The notes: generated by a model from the sequence alone, not told the origin. A DNA stretch of 64,000 nt from Sphingomonadales bacterium UBA7471 (GCA_002479765.1 DLOZ01000013.1:8277-72276), one strand, 5' to 3'. Shown: positions 10,921-20,679, counted from the first letter of the stretch. Translations and numbers: made by a program.

Positions 10921-11822
10921 TAGAAATACCCCTCCTGCTTCTTCTTTTCCATGCTTGCGGCCTGATCATGGTCAATGGCCCGGCCTTGGCGTTCGGAGGT
11001 GGTGGTCAGCAGCATTTCTTGAATGACTTCGGGTAATGTGGATGCCGTGCTTTCGACCGCACCGGTCAATGGGTAGCAGCCCAGCGTTCGGAACCGGATG
11101 GACCGTTCCACGGGCACTTCGCCATCCTGTAATGGAAAGCGTTCGTCATCAACCATCAACAGCATGCCATCGCGTGTTACCGTGGGACGCGGTGCGCTGA
11201 AATACAGCGGCACAATCTCGATATTTTCGAGATGGATATATTGCCAGATGTCCAGCTCCGTCCAGTTCGAGATTGGAAACACCCGGATGCTTTCGGACTT
11301 CGCCTTGCGGGCATTGTACAGATTCCAGAGTTCCGGGCGCTGGTTCTTGGGGTCCCAGCCATGCGTCGCTGTCCGGAATGAAAAGATACGCTCCTTGGCA
11401 CGGCTTTTCTCTTCATCGCGGCGCGCACCGCCGAACGCGACATCAAAACCATATGTATCGAGCGCTTGCTTCAGGCCCTCTGTCTTCCACATATCGGTAT
11501 GCAGCGATCCATGATCGAACGGATTGATACCGCGCGCAATCGCTTCGGGATTTTGGTGAACGATTAACTCCATGCCCGCATCGCGCGCGGCCTTTTCGCG
11601 CAGCGCATACATGTCTTTGAACTTCCACGTCGTGTCGACATGCAGCAACGGGAATGGCGGCGGCGAGGGGTAGAACGCCTTGCGCGCCAGATGCAGCATA
11701 ACGGCGCTGTCTTTTCCGACGCTATACAGCATCACGGGCTTTTCCGCCTCGGCAACAACCTCGCGCATGATGTGGATCGCCTCAGCCTCAAGGCGCTCAA
11801 GATGGGTCAGCGTTTTCGTCAT
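10920..11822 (-). CDS. cysD: sulfate adenylyltransferase subunit 2
   Basis: Catalytic subunit of ATP sulfurylase, PAPS-reductase-like fold, 300 residues. The start at 11822 ([12 protein letters not shown]) matches the family start; an in-frame ATG at 11897 would add a non-conserved extension. The PP-loop [16 protein letters not shown] lies near residue 35, and the [13 protein letters not shown] segment is near residue 140. First gene of cysD-cysNC-cysQ. The reductases (cysH, cysI/J) are not in this window. Confidence 0.96.
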   Translation of the reverse strand: MTKTLTHLERLEAEAIHIMREVVAEAEKPVMLYSVGKDSAVMLHLARKAFYPSPPPFPLLHVDTTWKFKDMYALREKAARDAGMELIVHQNPEAIARGINPFDHGSLHTDMWKTEGLKQALDTYGFDVAFGGARRDEEKSRAKERIFSFRTATHGWDPKNQRPELWNLYNARKAKSESIRVFPISNWTELDIWQYIHLENIEIVPLYFSAPRPTVTRDGMLLMVDDERFPLQDGEVPVERSIRFRTLGCYPLTGAVESTASTLPEVIQEMLLTTTSERQGRAIDHDQAASMEKKKQEGYF

Positions 11823-12184
11823 AGTCTGGTCACTTCCTGCAGACTTTACTGTCAGAACTGGACGCAGCGCGCAAACAAGACATTCTTGCCCCGTCAATTA
11901 TCTCAGTTTCAAGATATGCTTAGCAAGTCATACGAGCTTTTCCTATGCGCAGATTATGATGGTCCGATTGTGCGCAGCTTACCGACGTTTATTGGCTGGC
12001 GGGCCACGGCGAAACTGCGTTCTCAGCGGAGATTTATACATCAAAGCGATGGAAAAGCCGCATTTCAGTCGACAAGCGTTCAACGCAATGTCACGGTTTT
12101 GTCGAACGGGTACTTTTGAATTTCAAAAACTAACACTAATCCATGGTGAAGCGCATATTTTCCATGGAAGCGGAGAGGAACATA
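11823..12184. promoter_or_regulatory. divergent region between cysD and the acyl-CoA cluster, with a 15-bp palindrome
   Basis: 362 nt with no gene that I can support. It must hold the cysD promoter (leftward) and the promoter of the acyl-CoA cluster (rightward). A perfect inverted repeat, TTTTGAA-T-TTCAAAA, lies at 12114-12128, about 55 nt before the first dehydrogenase start. Its position fits an operator for a TetR- or GntR-type repressor of fatty-acid-like catabolism, but no such regulator gene is adjacent. The first gene has a good ribosome site (GAGAGGA). Confidence 0.45.
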
Positions 12185-13339
12185 ATGGATAACGACATTT
12201 TCGAACAATTCACCGAACAGCTGCGGCGTTATATTCGCGAACGGTTGATTCCGGCGGAAAAGGAAGTGCTTGAAACGGAAATGATTCCTGAAGCGATCAT
12301 GGCCGAAATGCGCGACCTCGGGTTGTTTGGCCTGACGGTTCCGGAAGAATATGGCGGCGCTGGTATGAATATTCAGCAATATATCCGCACCATGCGTGAA
12401 TTCAGCTATGCGGCACCATGCTTTCGCTCGGTTACGTCCATCAACATCGGGATGGTGTGTTCCGCGTTCAAAAATGGTGGGACGGATGCGCAAAAGGCGG
12501 AATGGCTGCCGCGTTTGGCGGCGGGCGAAATTGCGTCCTTTGGTCTGACAGAACCGGGTTCCGGATCCGACTCCGCGGCGATGCAGACGACAGCGGTGAA
12601 GTCCGGCAATGGCTGGGTATTGAACGGTACAAAACGGTACATCACCAATGCGCCATTTGCGAATGTCGCGTTGATCATGGCGCGGACAAGCAAGGAAGCC
12701 TTGCCCAAAAACGCGCATGTCTCGGCCTTTATCGTCCCCATGGACACCGCTGGCATCACCGTGGGTAAATCCGACAAGAAAATGGGGCAGTCCGGCAGCC
12801 ATATCGCCGATATCATCATGGAAGATGTGAAGTTGCCTGCGGACGCCATATTGGGTGGTGAAGAGGGCAAGGGCTTTGCCTTTGCTATGAAGAGCCTCGA
12901 CAACGGACGCATGTCGGTCGGCGCAGCGGCGACGGGCTATGCGCGGCGTGCGCTCGACAGTGCGCTGCGTTACGCCAATGAACGCAAGGCATTTGGCGAA
13001 CCGATTGCCAATTTTCAGCTTATCCAACAAATGCTGGCGGATAGTGAAATCGAGATTTACGCGGCGGAATGTATGTTGGATGACGCTGCCCGCCGTGCCG
13101 ATGCCGGTGAGAATGTGTTGCGCAAAGCAGCGGCGGCCAAGGTGTTTGCATCTGAAATGTGCGGCCGCGTCGTTGACCGTGTGGTGCAGATTTACGGTGG
13201 CGCTGGTTATCTCGCAGAATATGATGCGGAACGTTTCTACCGTGACGCGCGCATTTACCGGATTTATGAAGGCACGACGCAAATCCTGCAGCTTCAGATT
13301 GCCAAACATATGCTGCGTGAATGGGCGGCGCAGGCCTGA
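12185..13339 (+). CDS. acyl-CoA dehydrogenase (first of four)
   Basis: FAD-dependent alpha,beta-dehydrogenation of an acyl-CoA; 384 residues. The start at 12185 is preceded by GAGAGGA at 8-9 nt. The FAD/substrate motif FGLTEPGSGSDSA is near residue 120. The usual catalytic base is present: Glu362 in RIYRIYEGTTQI. An RKAFGEP FAD-contact segment lies near residue 275. It opens an operon-like run in which the next gene starts 3 nt after this stop. Of the four dehydrogenases here it is the most typical of short-chain or medium-chain enzymes. The substrate is not known. Confidence 0.92.
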   Translation: MDNDIFEQFTEQLRRYIRERLIPAEKEVLETEMIPEAIMAEMRDLGLFGLTVPEEYGGAGMNIQQYIRTMREFSYAAPCFRSVTSINIGMVCSAFKNGGTDAQKAEWLPRLAAGEIASFGLTEPGSGSDSAAMQTTAVKSGNGWVLNGTKRYITNAPFANVALIMARTSKEALPKNAHVSAFIVPMDTAGITVGKSDKKMGQSGSHIADIIMEDVKLPADAILGGEEGKGFAFAMKSLDNGRMSVGAAATGYARRALDSALRYANERKAFGEPIANFQLIQQMLADSEIEIYAAECMLDDAARRADAGENVLRKAAAAKVFASEMCGRVVDRVVQIYGGAGYLAEYDAERFYRDARIYRIYEGTTQILQLQIAKHMLREWAAQA

Positions 13340-13342
13340 TAC

Positions 13343-14545
13343 ATGTATAATTTGCTCGATGGCCTAAAGATTATCGAGGCGTCGTCCTTTGTGGCGTCGC
13401 CGACAGCTGGTCTATATTGCGCGCAATTCGGGGCGGAGGTGATCCGTGTCGATCAGATTGGCGGCGGCCCGGATTATCATCGCTGGCCAGTGACGGAGGC
13501 AAATGACTCGCTCTATTGGGAAAATCTAAACCGCGCGAAAAAATCGGTCGCGCTTGATCTATCCAGCCCGCAGGGGCGCGAATTGTTGCAGGAACTGGTG
13601 CGGGCCACCGGTCAGTTCATCACCAATTTTCCCGCCGAAGGTTTTCTGTCGCACGCAAAATTGGCTGAAGGACGCGCCGATCTCGTGACCGTGCGGGTCA
13701 TGGGCTGGGCCGACGGGGCGCCTGCGCTGGATTACACGGTGAATAATGCGGTTGGCTATCCCATGATGACCGGGGCTGGCCCCGAACCCGTCAATCATGT
13801 GCTGCCTGCTTGGGATGTCATCAGCGGCGCTTATGCGGCATTTGCAATGCTGGCGGCACTTCGTAGGCGCGAACAGACCGGCGAGGGCAGTGAGGTGCGC
13901 ATTCCCCTGTCGGACGTCGCCATTGGCACCGTTGCCAATCTGGGCGGTGTCGCAGAAGTGTTGCACAATAATGCCAATCGCCCTCGGCTCGGCAACGCGG
14001 TCTATGGTTTGTTCGGGCGTGATTTTGTGACCAAAGACAATGTGCGCACGATGGTGGTCGTTGTCACCCACCGCCAATGGGCAAATCTAATTGATGCGCT
14101 TGGTTTGAAGGCGCAGGTGGAGGCGATAGAGGCGGAGCGCGGCGTGAGCTTCGCCAAAGATGATGGACTTCGCTTTCAGCACCGCGATGCGCTTTATCCG
14201 TTGTTTGAAAGGGCAATTGGTTCGCTCGATCACGCGGTGATGGCTGCAATGCTGGATGAGGCCGGGATTGTGCATTCGGCCTATCGAACGATGTTGGACG
14301 CGGCGCATGATCCGCGCTTGGTCGGCAATAACCCGATGTTTAGCGACTTTGACGCAAACCCGTCGGGCTTCAATTATCCCGCCGCTGGTGCTTTTGGCAC
14401 TATTCCCCAATTGCCGCGTGCCGACGCAAAGGCCGCGCCGCGCAATGGGGCGCATAGCGAGGAAATATTGAGCACCGCGCTCGGCCTATCTTCGGGCGAA
14501 ATCGCCCGTCTCATCGACTCTGGAACAGTAGGAATTACCAAATGA
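13343..14545 (+). CDS. CoA-transferase family III (CaiB/BaiF)
   Basis: Moves CoA between carboxylic acids; 400 residues, the usual length. The N-terminal LLDGLKIIEASSFVASP and the DQIGGG / NRAKKSVALDL segments are family III hallmarks. The catalytic Asp expected about residue 160-170 in this family is not obvious to me in the region around NHVLPAWDVISGAYA (the Asp of AWDVISG is the likely candidate). Its stop overlaps the thiolase start by 4 nt. In this context it probably activates the pathway acid or recycles CoA. Confidence 0.9.
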   Translation: MYNLLDGLKIIEASSFVASPTAGLYCAQFGAEVIRVDQIGGGPDYHRWPVTEANDSLYWENLNRAKKSVALDLSSPQGRELLQELVRATGQFITNFPAEGFLSHAKLAEGRADLVTVRVMGWADGAPALDYTVNNAVGYPMMTGAGPEPVNHVLPAWDVISGAYAAFAMLAALRRREQTGEGSEVRIPLSDVAIGTVANLGGVAEVLHNNANRPRLGNAVYGLFGRDFVTKDNVRTMVVVVTHRQWANLIDALGLKAQVEAIEAERGVSFAKDDGLRFQHRDALYPLFERAIGSLDHAVMAAMLDEAGIVHSAYRTMLDAAHDPRLVGNNPMFSDFDANPSGFNYPAAGAFGTIPQLPRADAKAAPRNGAHSEEILSTALGLSSGEIARLIDSGTVGITK

Positions 14546-15756
14546 ATACGCTTCGCCGTGCCGCCATCGTCGCCCCCATCCGCACGCCCGTCGGCAAATT
14601 TGGCGGCGCGCTTTCTTCGTTAAACGCAGGCGAGTTGGGTGGCATCATATTGAGGGCGCTTGTCGAGCGGACGAAGATTGATCCATCCCGCGTGGATGAT
14701 GTTGTGTTCGCGCAAGGATATGGCAGCGGTGAGGCGCCGTGTATCGGGCATTGGTCATGGCTGGCCGCTGGCTTGCCGATTGAAGTGCCGGGTTACCAGA
14801 TTGACCGTCGTTGCGGTTCCGGGCTTCAGGCGATCGTGAATGCCGCCATGATGGTCCAAACCGGGGTGAGCGATATGGTGGTCGCAGGCGGATGTGAAAG
14901 CATGTCCAACGTCGAGCATTACACCACCGACATCCGCAAAGGTGTTCGGGCGGGCAATCTGACCTTGCATGACCGGTTGACCCGCGGCCGCGTGATGAGC
15001 CAGCCGGTTGAACGCTTTGGTGTTATCACCGGTATGATTGAAACCGCCGAGAACCTAGCCAAAGACTATAATATCAGCCGCGAAGCATGTGACGCCTATG
15101 CGGCCCGATCACACCAGCGCGCGGCGGCGGCATGGGCAAATGGCCTGTTTGACGATGAATTGGTGCCCGTCAGCATCGCGCAAAGGAAAGGCGATCCCAT
15201 CATATTTGTTCATGACGAAGGCTATCGCGCGGACGCGACGTTTGAGACAATGGCCGCGTTACGCCCGCTCGAAGGCGGCGTCGTCACCGCGGGCAATGCC
15301 AGCCAACAAAATGACGCCGCTGCCGCATGCCTTGTCGTGGCAGAGGACAAGCTTGAAGAGCTTGGCTTGGAACCCATCGCCTATTTCCACAGCTGGGCTG
15401 CCGCCGGTTGCGAGCCATCGCGCATGGGCTTTGGTCCGGTTCCAGCGACCGAGCGGCTCTTTGCCCGCAATGGCCTGTCTTGGGATGACATCGGTCTGAT
15501 TGAATTGAACGAGGCATTTGCGCCGCAGGTTCTCGCCTGCCTCAAAGGATGGGGCTGGTCGGATGATGACAGCCGCCATGACATGCTTAACGTCAACGGT
15601 TCCGGTATTTCGCTTGGCCACCCCATTGGTGCAACCGGCGGACGGATATTGGCAAACCTGACACGTGAAATGCAGCGGCGTGATGTGCGTTATGGTTTGG
15701 AAACAATGTGCATTGGCGGTGGTCAGGGCATAGCGGCGGTGTTTGAGCGCGCATGA
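14542..15756 (+). CDS. acetyl-CoA C-acyltransferase (thiolase)
   Basis: Degradative thiolase of 404 residues that cleaves a 3-ketoacyl-CoA with CoA. The nucleophilic Cys91 lies in DRRCGSGLQAI. The His is in NVNGSGISLGHPIGATGGR, and the second catalytic Cys is in CIGGGQGIA near the C-terminus, so the active site is complete. It overlaps both neighbours by 4 nt, so it is translationally coupled to the CoA-transferase before it and the large dehydrogenase after it. Confidence 0.94.
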   Translation: MNTLRRAAIVAPIRTPVGKFGGALSSLNAGELGGIILRALVERTKIDPSRVDDVVFAQGYGSGEAPCIGHWSWLAAGLPIEVPGYQIDRRCGSGLQAIVNAAMMVQTGVSDMVVAGGCESMSNVEHYTTDIRKGVRAGNLTLHDRLTRGRVMSQPVERFGVITGMIETAENLAKDYNISREACDAYAARSHQRAAAAWANGLFDDELVPVSIAQRKGDPIIFVHDEGYRADATFETMAALRPLEGGVVTAGNASQQNDAAAACLVVAEDKLEELGLEPIAYFHSWAAAGCEPSRMGFGPVPATERLFARNGLSWDDIGLIELNEAFAPQVLACLKGWGWSDDDSRHDMLNVNGSGISLGHPIGATGGRILANLTREMQRRDVRYGLETMCIGGGQGIAAVFERA

Positions 15757-17342
15757 GTTTTGCGGCCGCTCTCGAAGCTGCTGAGGGCTACCGCGATGCG
15801 GCGAAGGCGGCGCTTGCCGACCGGGTAAAAGCGCGGTCGACGGACGCCGACCAACGCGCGGCCCATGGCTTCTCATGGATTGCGACAAGCGTGGCTGCGC
15901 TCGCAGCAGTGGCTGATTGGCTGCGCCTGCATGATGGCCGAACCGAACTTGATCGAAACATTGCGACGCTGATTTTTGCCGAAACGTTGGGGCAATTGAC
16001 CGGCGGATTGCCGATGGGACAGAATGAAATATTCCGTCCCGTTGATCTTGGCATTGCGCCTCAGGCGGCACTGTTGGCCGTACGTTGCGAAGAACTATTG
16101 GGCGTAGATCATGCCGCGCTACGCGCCGATGTTGCGCACGCGATGGCGTCAGGTGCGATGCCGAGCGAAAGCCTTCACGATGCCGAGCTTGATGCCATTC
16201 GCGATCAATATCGCCGCTTTACCAACAGCGAGATTTTGCCGCACGCGCATCGCTGGCATTTGGGCAATGATTTGATCCCCGATGACACGATTTCGGCGAT
16301 GGCGGCGCTTGGTACTTTCGGCGTCTGCATCCCTACCGAATATGGCGGTCTTGGTTTATCCAAGCTGGTCATGTGCGTGATAACCGAAGAGCTCTCACGT
16401 GGCTGGATTGGTGCGGGGTCGCTGAGCACACGGTCTGAAATCGCCGGTGAATTGATTTCCATGGGCGGCACAGAAGCGCAAAAGGCGCATTGGCTGCCGA
16501 AAATCGCGAGCGGAGAAGTCTTGCCGACCGCCGTGTTTACCGAACCCGACACAGGGTCTGACCTCGGCGCGCTGCACACCCGCGCGCAACGGACCGCTGA
16601 TGGATGGACGATCAATGGGGCCAAAACATGGATTACGCATGGCAGCCGTTCCGATCTGATGACGATGCTGGTGCGCACGTTGCCCGACGCGAAAGGCTAT
16701 GCCGGGCTGTCAATGCTGCTCGTCCCCAAGCCGCGCGGAACCGAAGGCTACCCGTTTCCGGCGACGGGCATGTCCGGCAGTGAGATCGAAGTGCTGGGCT
16801 ATCGCGGTATGCGCGAATATGCGTTGCAATTTGATGGCATGCTTGCCCCTGATGACGCTTTGTTGGGCGGCGAAGAGGGGCAGGGGTTCAAGCAGTTGAT
16901 GCGCACATTCGAAGGCGCACGTATCCAGACCGCAGCGCGCGCCGTGGGTGTCGCCAAACGCGCATTGGAGCTGGGTCTGGATTATGCGGTTAGCCGCAAG
17001 CAGTTTGGCAAGGCCATCATCGGGTTCCCGCGTGTCGCCGACAAAATCGCCATGAGCGTGGCTGATTTCGTGATGACCCGTGAGCTGACGTACGCTGCTG
17101 CGCGTGCCAAGGACTCCGGCAAACGCTGCGATATTGAGGCGGGCATGGCGAAGCTGCTGGCGGCCCGCGCGGCGTGGAGCAATGCCGATGCCAGCCTACA
17201 AATTCATGGCGGCAATGGCTATGCGTTGGAATATGAAATCAGCCGCGTTTTATGTGATGCGCGGATCCTGAATATCTTTGAAGGTGCCGCAGAAATTCAG
17301 GCGCAGGTGATCGCCAAAGGCTTGATGGGAGGCGTAAACTGA
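15753..17342 (+). CDS. acyl-CoA dehydrogenase with N-terminal extension (second of four)
   Basis: 529 residues, about 140 longer than a standard acyl-CoA dehydrogenase. The extra part is a helical N-terminal domain (residues 1-150) before the normal fold, which begins around FTNSEILPHAHRWH. The flavin motif VFTEPDTGSDLG is near residue 265 and the catalytic Glu510 is in LNIFEGAAEIQ. This architecture resembles the long dehydrogenases found with adapted beta-oxidation clusters. It overlaps the thiolase by 4 nt and shares one base with the next gene (TGATG). Confidence 0.9.
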   Translation: MSFAAALEAAEGYRDAAKAALADRVKARSTDADQRAAHGFSWIATSVAALAAVADWLRLHDGRTELDRNIATLIFAETLGQLTGGLPMGQNEIFRPVDLGIAPQAALLAVRCEELLGVDHAALRADVAHAMASGAMPSESLHDAELDAIRDQYRRFTNSEILPHAHRWHLGNDLIPDDTISAMAALGTFGVCIPTEYGGLGLSKLVMCVITEELSRGWIGAGSLSTRSEIAGELISMGGTEAQKAHWLPKIASGEVLPTAVFTEPDTGSDLGALHTRAQRTADGWTINGAKTWITHGSRSDLMTMLVRTLPDAKGYAGLSMLLVPKPRGTEGYPFPATGMSGSEIEVLGYRGMREYALQFDGMLAPDDALLGGEEGQGFKQLMRTFEGARIQTAARAVGVAKRALELGLDYAVSRKQFGKAIIGFPRVADKIAMSVADFVMTRELTYAAARAKDSGKRCDIEAGMAKLLAARAAWSNADASLQIHGGNGYALEYEISRVLCDARILNIFEGAAEIQAQVIAKGLMGGVN

Positions 17343-18199
17343 TGGGGGCATGGGATGCTTGGATCGGCCGCGAGGAGGTGCGGACAGACAGGGTCGATGC
17401 GGGACTGGTTTCGCGCTGGCTTGCAACCTTTGACCGGGATGCGCCGAGCGATGGCAATGTGCCGCAGGGATTGCATTGGTGCCTTTGCGTGCCAGACGCA
17501 CCAACCGCAAAGCTTGGCCCCGATGGGCATCCGTTGCGCGATGATGGCGTAGAAAGCTTCCTACCCCCGGTGCCGCTACCGCGCCGCATGTGGGCGTCAA
17601 GCAAGGTCGACTTTTTGAAGCCATTGCATATTGGCGCGGTCGTCACGCGGACGTCGCGCATATTGTCTATATCCGAAAAGTCCGGCAATTCAGGGCAACT
17701 GGTTTTTGTCGATGTCGTGCATGAAACGTCCAGTGAAAACGGACTGGCCGTGCGCGAGGTTCAAAGCATCGTGTATCGCGCGGCTGTGGGGCTAGAAACG
17801 CCGCTATCGCCACCCGTGGACAGCGCGGGCAGCTTTGATGCCGGCGGCTGGGACGCTCAACGCGTTGTTGTCCCCAGCGAGCCGTTGCTTTTTCGCTATT
17901 CCGCGCTCACGTTCAACAGCCACCGGATCCACTATGACTTCCCATATGTGCGCGATGAAGAGCGCTATCGCGGGTTGGTGGTCCATGGTCCGCTGACCGC
18001 AAGCTTGCTGCTGGACCTCGCCCGCCGGGCGTTGGGGGATAATGCATTGGCCAGCTTTGCCTTCCGGGGCCTATCGCCAGCGATTTGCGGAGAGGCCTTG
18101 CATCTGGTGATGCGTGGATCAGGCAATGATATTGAACTGGCCGCCTTTGCAGGCGACGGACGACAGATCATGGCAGCTTCGGCGCAAGGACGTAATTGA
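17342..18199 (+). CDS. MaoC/FAS1-type dehydratase domain protein, mesaconyl-C4-CoA hydratase-like
   Basis: 285 residues. The N-terminal half (WIGREEVRTDRVD, then LPPVPLPRRMWASSKVDFLKPL) is the FAS1-like dehydratase half and the C-terminal half is a second hot-dog domain with FNSHRIHYDFPYVRDEERYRGLVVHGPL, which carries the hydratase Asp/His motif. This two-hot-dog layout is that of mesaconyl-C4-CoA or itaconyl-CoA hydratases and HTD2-type enzymes. In this cluster it is the only obvious enoyl-CoA hydratase step. The exact substrate is inference. Confidence 0.82.
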   Translation: MGAWDAWIGREEVRTDRVDAGLVSRWLATFDRDAPSDGNVPQGLHWCLCVPDAPTAKLGPDGHPLRDDGVESFLPPVPLPRRMWASSKVDFLKPLHIGAVVTRTSRILSISEKSGNSGQLVFVDVVHETSSENGLAVREVQSIVYRAAVGLETPLSPPVDSAGSFDAGGWDAQRVVVPSEPLLFRYSALTFNSHRIHYDFPYVRDEERYRGLVVHGPLTASLLLDLARRALGDNALASFAFRGLSPAICGEALHLVMRGSGNDIELAAFAGDGRQIMAASAQGRN

Positions 18200-18200
18200 C

Positions 18201-19358
18201 ATGAGTGAGAGTGAAAATATCGCCGAAATCCGCCGTGCGGTTCAGGCGTTATGCGCAGAATTCCCTGGTTCCTATTGGCGGGAAAAAGACAGCGCCCGCG
18301 CCTATCCGGGTGAATTTGTCGATGCGCTGACCAAGGCCGGGTTTCTCGCGGCGTTGATACCGGAAGCTTATGGTGGGTCAGGGCTCACACTCTCTGACGC
18401 GGCCATTATCATGGAGGAAATTCAGGCGTCAGGCTGCAACGGCGCGTCGGCCCATGCCCAGATGTACATCATGAACACGCTGCTGAAATATGGCAGCGAA
18501 GCGCAGAAGCAGGAATATCTGCCACGTATCGCAACAGGCGCGCTGCGGCTGCAGGCCTTTGGTGTCTCCGAACCGACCAGCGGCACCGACACGCTTTCCT
18601 TGCGGACGGTGGCTGTGCGGGACGGTGACGAATATGTCATCAATGGCCAAAAATTATGGACGAGCCGCGCGGAATATTCCGACCTTATGCTGTTGCTCGC
18701 GCGCACGACGCCGCGCGAAGATGTCACCAGCAAGACGGAGGGACTCTCGGTTTTCCTTATCGATATGCGCAAGGTGGTCGGAAACGGCATGACCATCAAG
18801 CCGATCCGCACGATGATGAACCATTCAACGACCGAGATATTCTTTGACGATATGCGCATTCCCGCTTCGGCCTTGGTCGGCGAAGAAGGTAAGGGTTTCC
18901 GCTACATCCTGTCGGGCATGAATGCCGAACGTATCCTTATCGCCGCAGAGTGCATTGGCGACGCCAAATGGTTCATTAAAAAAGCCAGCGATTATGCGAG
19001 CGAACGCAACGTCTTTGGTCGCGCCATTGGGCAGAACCAAGGCGTGCAGTTCCCGATTGCGCGCTGCTATGCACAGATGTGTGCAGCGGAACTGATGGTG
19101 CATCATGCCGCGCGGGTATTTGACGCAGGAGGCAACCCGGGGGCAGAGGCGAATATGGCTAAGCTTCTGGCGTCAGAAGCCAGCTGGGCCGCTGCGGACA
19201 TGTGCGTCCAAACGCACGGTGGCTTCGGCTTTGCCGAAGAATATGATGTCGAACGCAAGTTCCGTGAAGCACGGCTTTATACCGTTGCCCCGATCAGCAC
19301 CAACCTGATTCTAAGCTATCTTGCCGAGCATGTTCTCGGTCTTCCCCGCAGCTATTGA
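18201..19358 (+). CDS. acyl-CoA dehydrogenase with displaced catalytic base (third of four)
   Basis: 385 residues. The start at 18201 is 1 nt past the previous stop. Flavin motif AFGVSEPTSGTDTL is near residue 125. At the C-terminus, where most homologues have YEGTT with the catalytic Glu, this protein reads RLYTVAPISTNLI, so that Glu is absent. A Glu at about residue 243 in NAERILIAAE aligns with the helix-G Glu used by isovaleryl-CoA dehydrogenase (my alignment by eye), so the enzyme is probably active on a branched or long acyl-CoA. It is part of the coupled run of genes. Confidence 0.88.
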   Translation: MSESENIAEIRRAVQALCAEFPGSYWREKDSARAYPGEFVDALTKAGFLAALIPEAYGGSGLTLSDAAIIMEEIQASGCNGASAHAQMYIMNTLLKYGSEAQKQEYLPRIATGALRLQAFGVSEPTSGTDTLSLRTVAVRDGDEYVINGQKLWTSRAEYSDLMLLLARTTPREDVTSKTEGLSVFLIDMRKVVGNGMTIKPIRTMMNHSTTEIFFDDMRIPASALVGEEGKGFRYILSGMNAERILIAAECIGDAKWFIKKASDYASERNVFGRAIGQNQGVQFPIARCYAQMCAAELMVHHAARVFDAGGNPGAEANMAKLLASEASWAAADMCVQTHGGFGFAEEYDVERKFREARLYTVAPISTNLILSYLAEHVLGLPRSY

Positions 19359-19424
19359 TTGACATGATTTCGGACATGAAAATCGACAACACCGCCGCCA
19401 CATTAGTCGATAAAGGCACAATGG

Positions 19425-20591
19425 ATGAATTTTGAACTCGCCGAAGAACATCGGATGTTAAAGGATCTGGTCCGCAAATTTGTGGACACCCAATTGGTGC
19501 CGCTCGAAGGGGAGGTTCTGGCGCGCGATACTGCAGGCAAAGGCAGCTATCTGACCAAGGATGAACAGGCCAAGGTTGATGCCGTCTCGAAAGATCTGGG
19601 CCTGTGGGGGCTCGATGCGCCTGAAGAAGTCGGCGGCATGAATTTGCCGATGGTGGCGATGGTTGGGGTTGGTGAGGAATTGGGTCGTACCGCAACGCCA
19701 TATACACTGCCGCCAGACTCTCCGAATTTGCGTATGATGATGGCGGCTGCGGACGAAAAGCAGCGCGAACATTATCTGGCGCCTTATGTGCGGGGAGAGA
19801 CCATTTCTGCCATTGGCATTTCGGAGCCTGGCGCTGGTGCTGATCCGCAATTGATGAAAACCACCGCCGTTCAAGATGGCGACGACTGGGTCATTAACGG
19901 CCGCAAAATCTGGATTACCAAAGCGGATGAGGCCGATTTTACCATCTTGATGGCCGTAACCGACAAGAATGCGAATGGCCGCAACGGCATGTCGGCATTT
20001 TTGGTGGACCGCGATACGCCCGGGTTCAACGTGTTACGTAAAATCCCGATGATTGACGGCACCGCGACCTATGAAATCGCGCTGGACGATTGCCGTGTTC
20101 CGGGCTGGAAACTGCTAGGAACGCGCGGGCAGGGGTTTTTGCCCATGCAGGTGCGGCTTGGCACGCGGCGTATTGAAATGGCGTCCTGGTCGATCGGCAT
20201 GGCGCAGCGCGCATTGGACATGATGGTTGAATATGCGCCACAGCGCGTCACATTTGGAAAACCTTTGTCTTCGCGTCAGACGGTTCAAAATTGGATCGCC
20301 GATGCCGCCACGCGCATTCATGCCATGCGTTTGATGACCTATGACTGCGCGTGGAAAATCGATGAGGGCCGTGACACGCGGCAGGAAATTTCGATGATCA
20401 AATCCTATTGTACCGAAGCCGCATATGACATTGTCGACCATGCGATGCAGATGTTTGGTGGCATTGGCATGACACGCGAAATGCCGCTATATCTGCTTTC
20501 AAACAAGCTACGCACGATGCGCATTTACGATGGACCGAGCGAGATCCACAATTGGGTGGTCGCCCGCGATTTGCTTGGAACGCGTGAATGA
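19425..20591 (+). CDS. acyl-CoA dehydrogenase, ACAD10/11-like (fourth of four)
   Basis: 388 residues. The flavin motif AIGISEPGAGADPQL is near residue 130. The catalytic position reads RIYDGPSEIH, with Asp369 in place of Glu; Asp-Gly-Pro at this point is typical of ACAD10/11-like and related dehydrogenases. The C-terminal WVVARDLLG also fits that group. A 66-nt gap separates it from the previous gene. A 23-codon open frame (19364-19435) overlaps its start; I doubt that it is a gene. The substrate is unknown. Confidence 0.88.
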   Translation: MNFELAEEHRMLKDLVRKFVDTQLVPLEGEVLARDTAGKGSYLTKDEQAKVDAVSKDLGLWGLDAPEEVGGMNLPMVAMVGVGEELGRTATPYTLPPDSPNLRMMMAAADEKQREHYLAPYVRGETISAIGISEPGAGADPQLMKTTAVQDGDDWVINGRKIWITKADEADFTILMAVTDKNANGRNGMSAFLVDRDTPGFNVLRKIPMIDGTATYEIALDDCRVPGWKLLGTRGQGFLPMQVRLGTRRIEMASWSIGMAQRALDMMVEYAPQRVTFGKPLSSRQTVQNWIADAATRIHAMRLMTYDCAWKIDEGRDTRQEISMIKSYCTEAAYDIVDHAMQMFGGIGMTREMPLYLLSNKLRTMRIYDGPSEIHNWVVARDLLGTRE

Positions 20592-20679
20592 CCCATGCTT
20601 CATGCACGCGCGACGCCGTCAGCTAACATCATAGAACATGGGTAAACATGCAAAGTCGCTTTGCGCGGAGGGAATAACA

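Noticed and set aside
12080..13309. Long open frame of 409 codons on the minus strand opposite the first acyl-CoA dehydrogenase
   Set aside because: Its product is a low-complexity His/Arg-rich shadow with no family motif, whereas the plus strand has a full dehydrogenase.
15259..16071. 270-codon minus-strand frame opposite the thiolase/dehydrogenase junction
   Set aside because: Composition Ser/Arg/Pro-rich and antisense to two well-supported genes.
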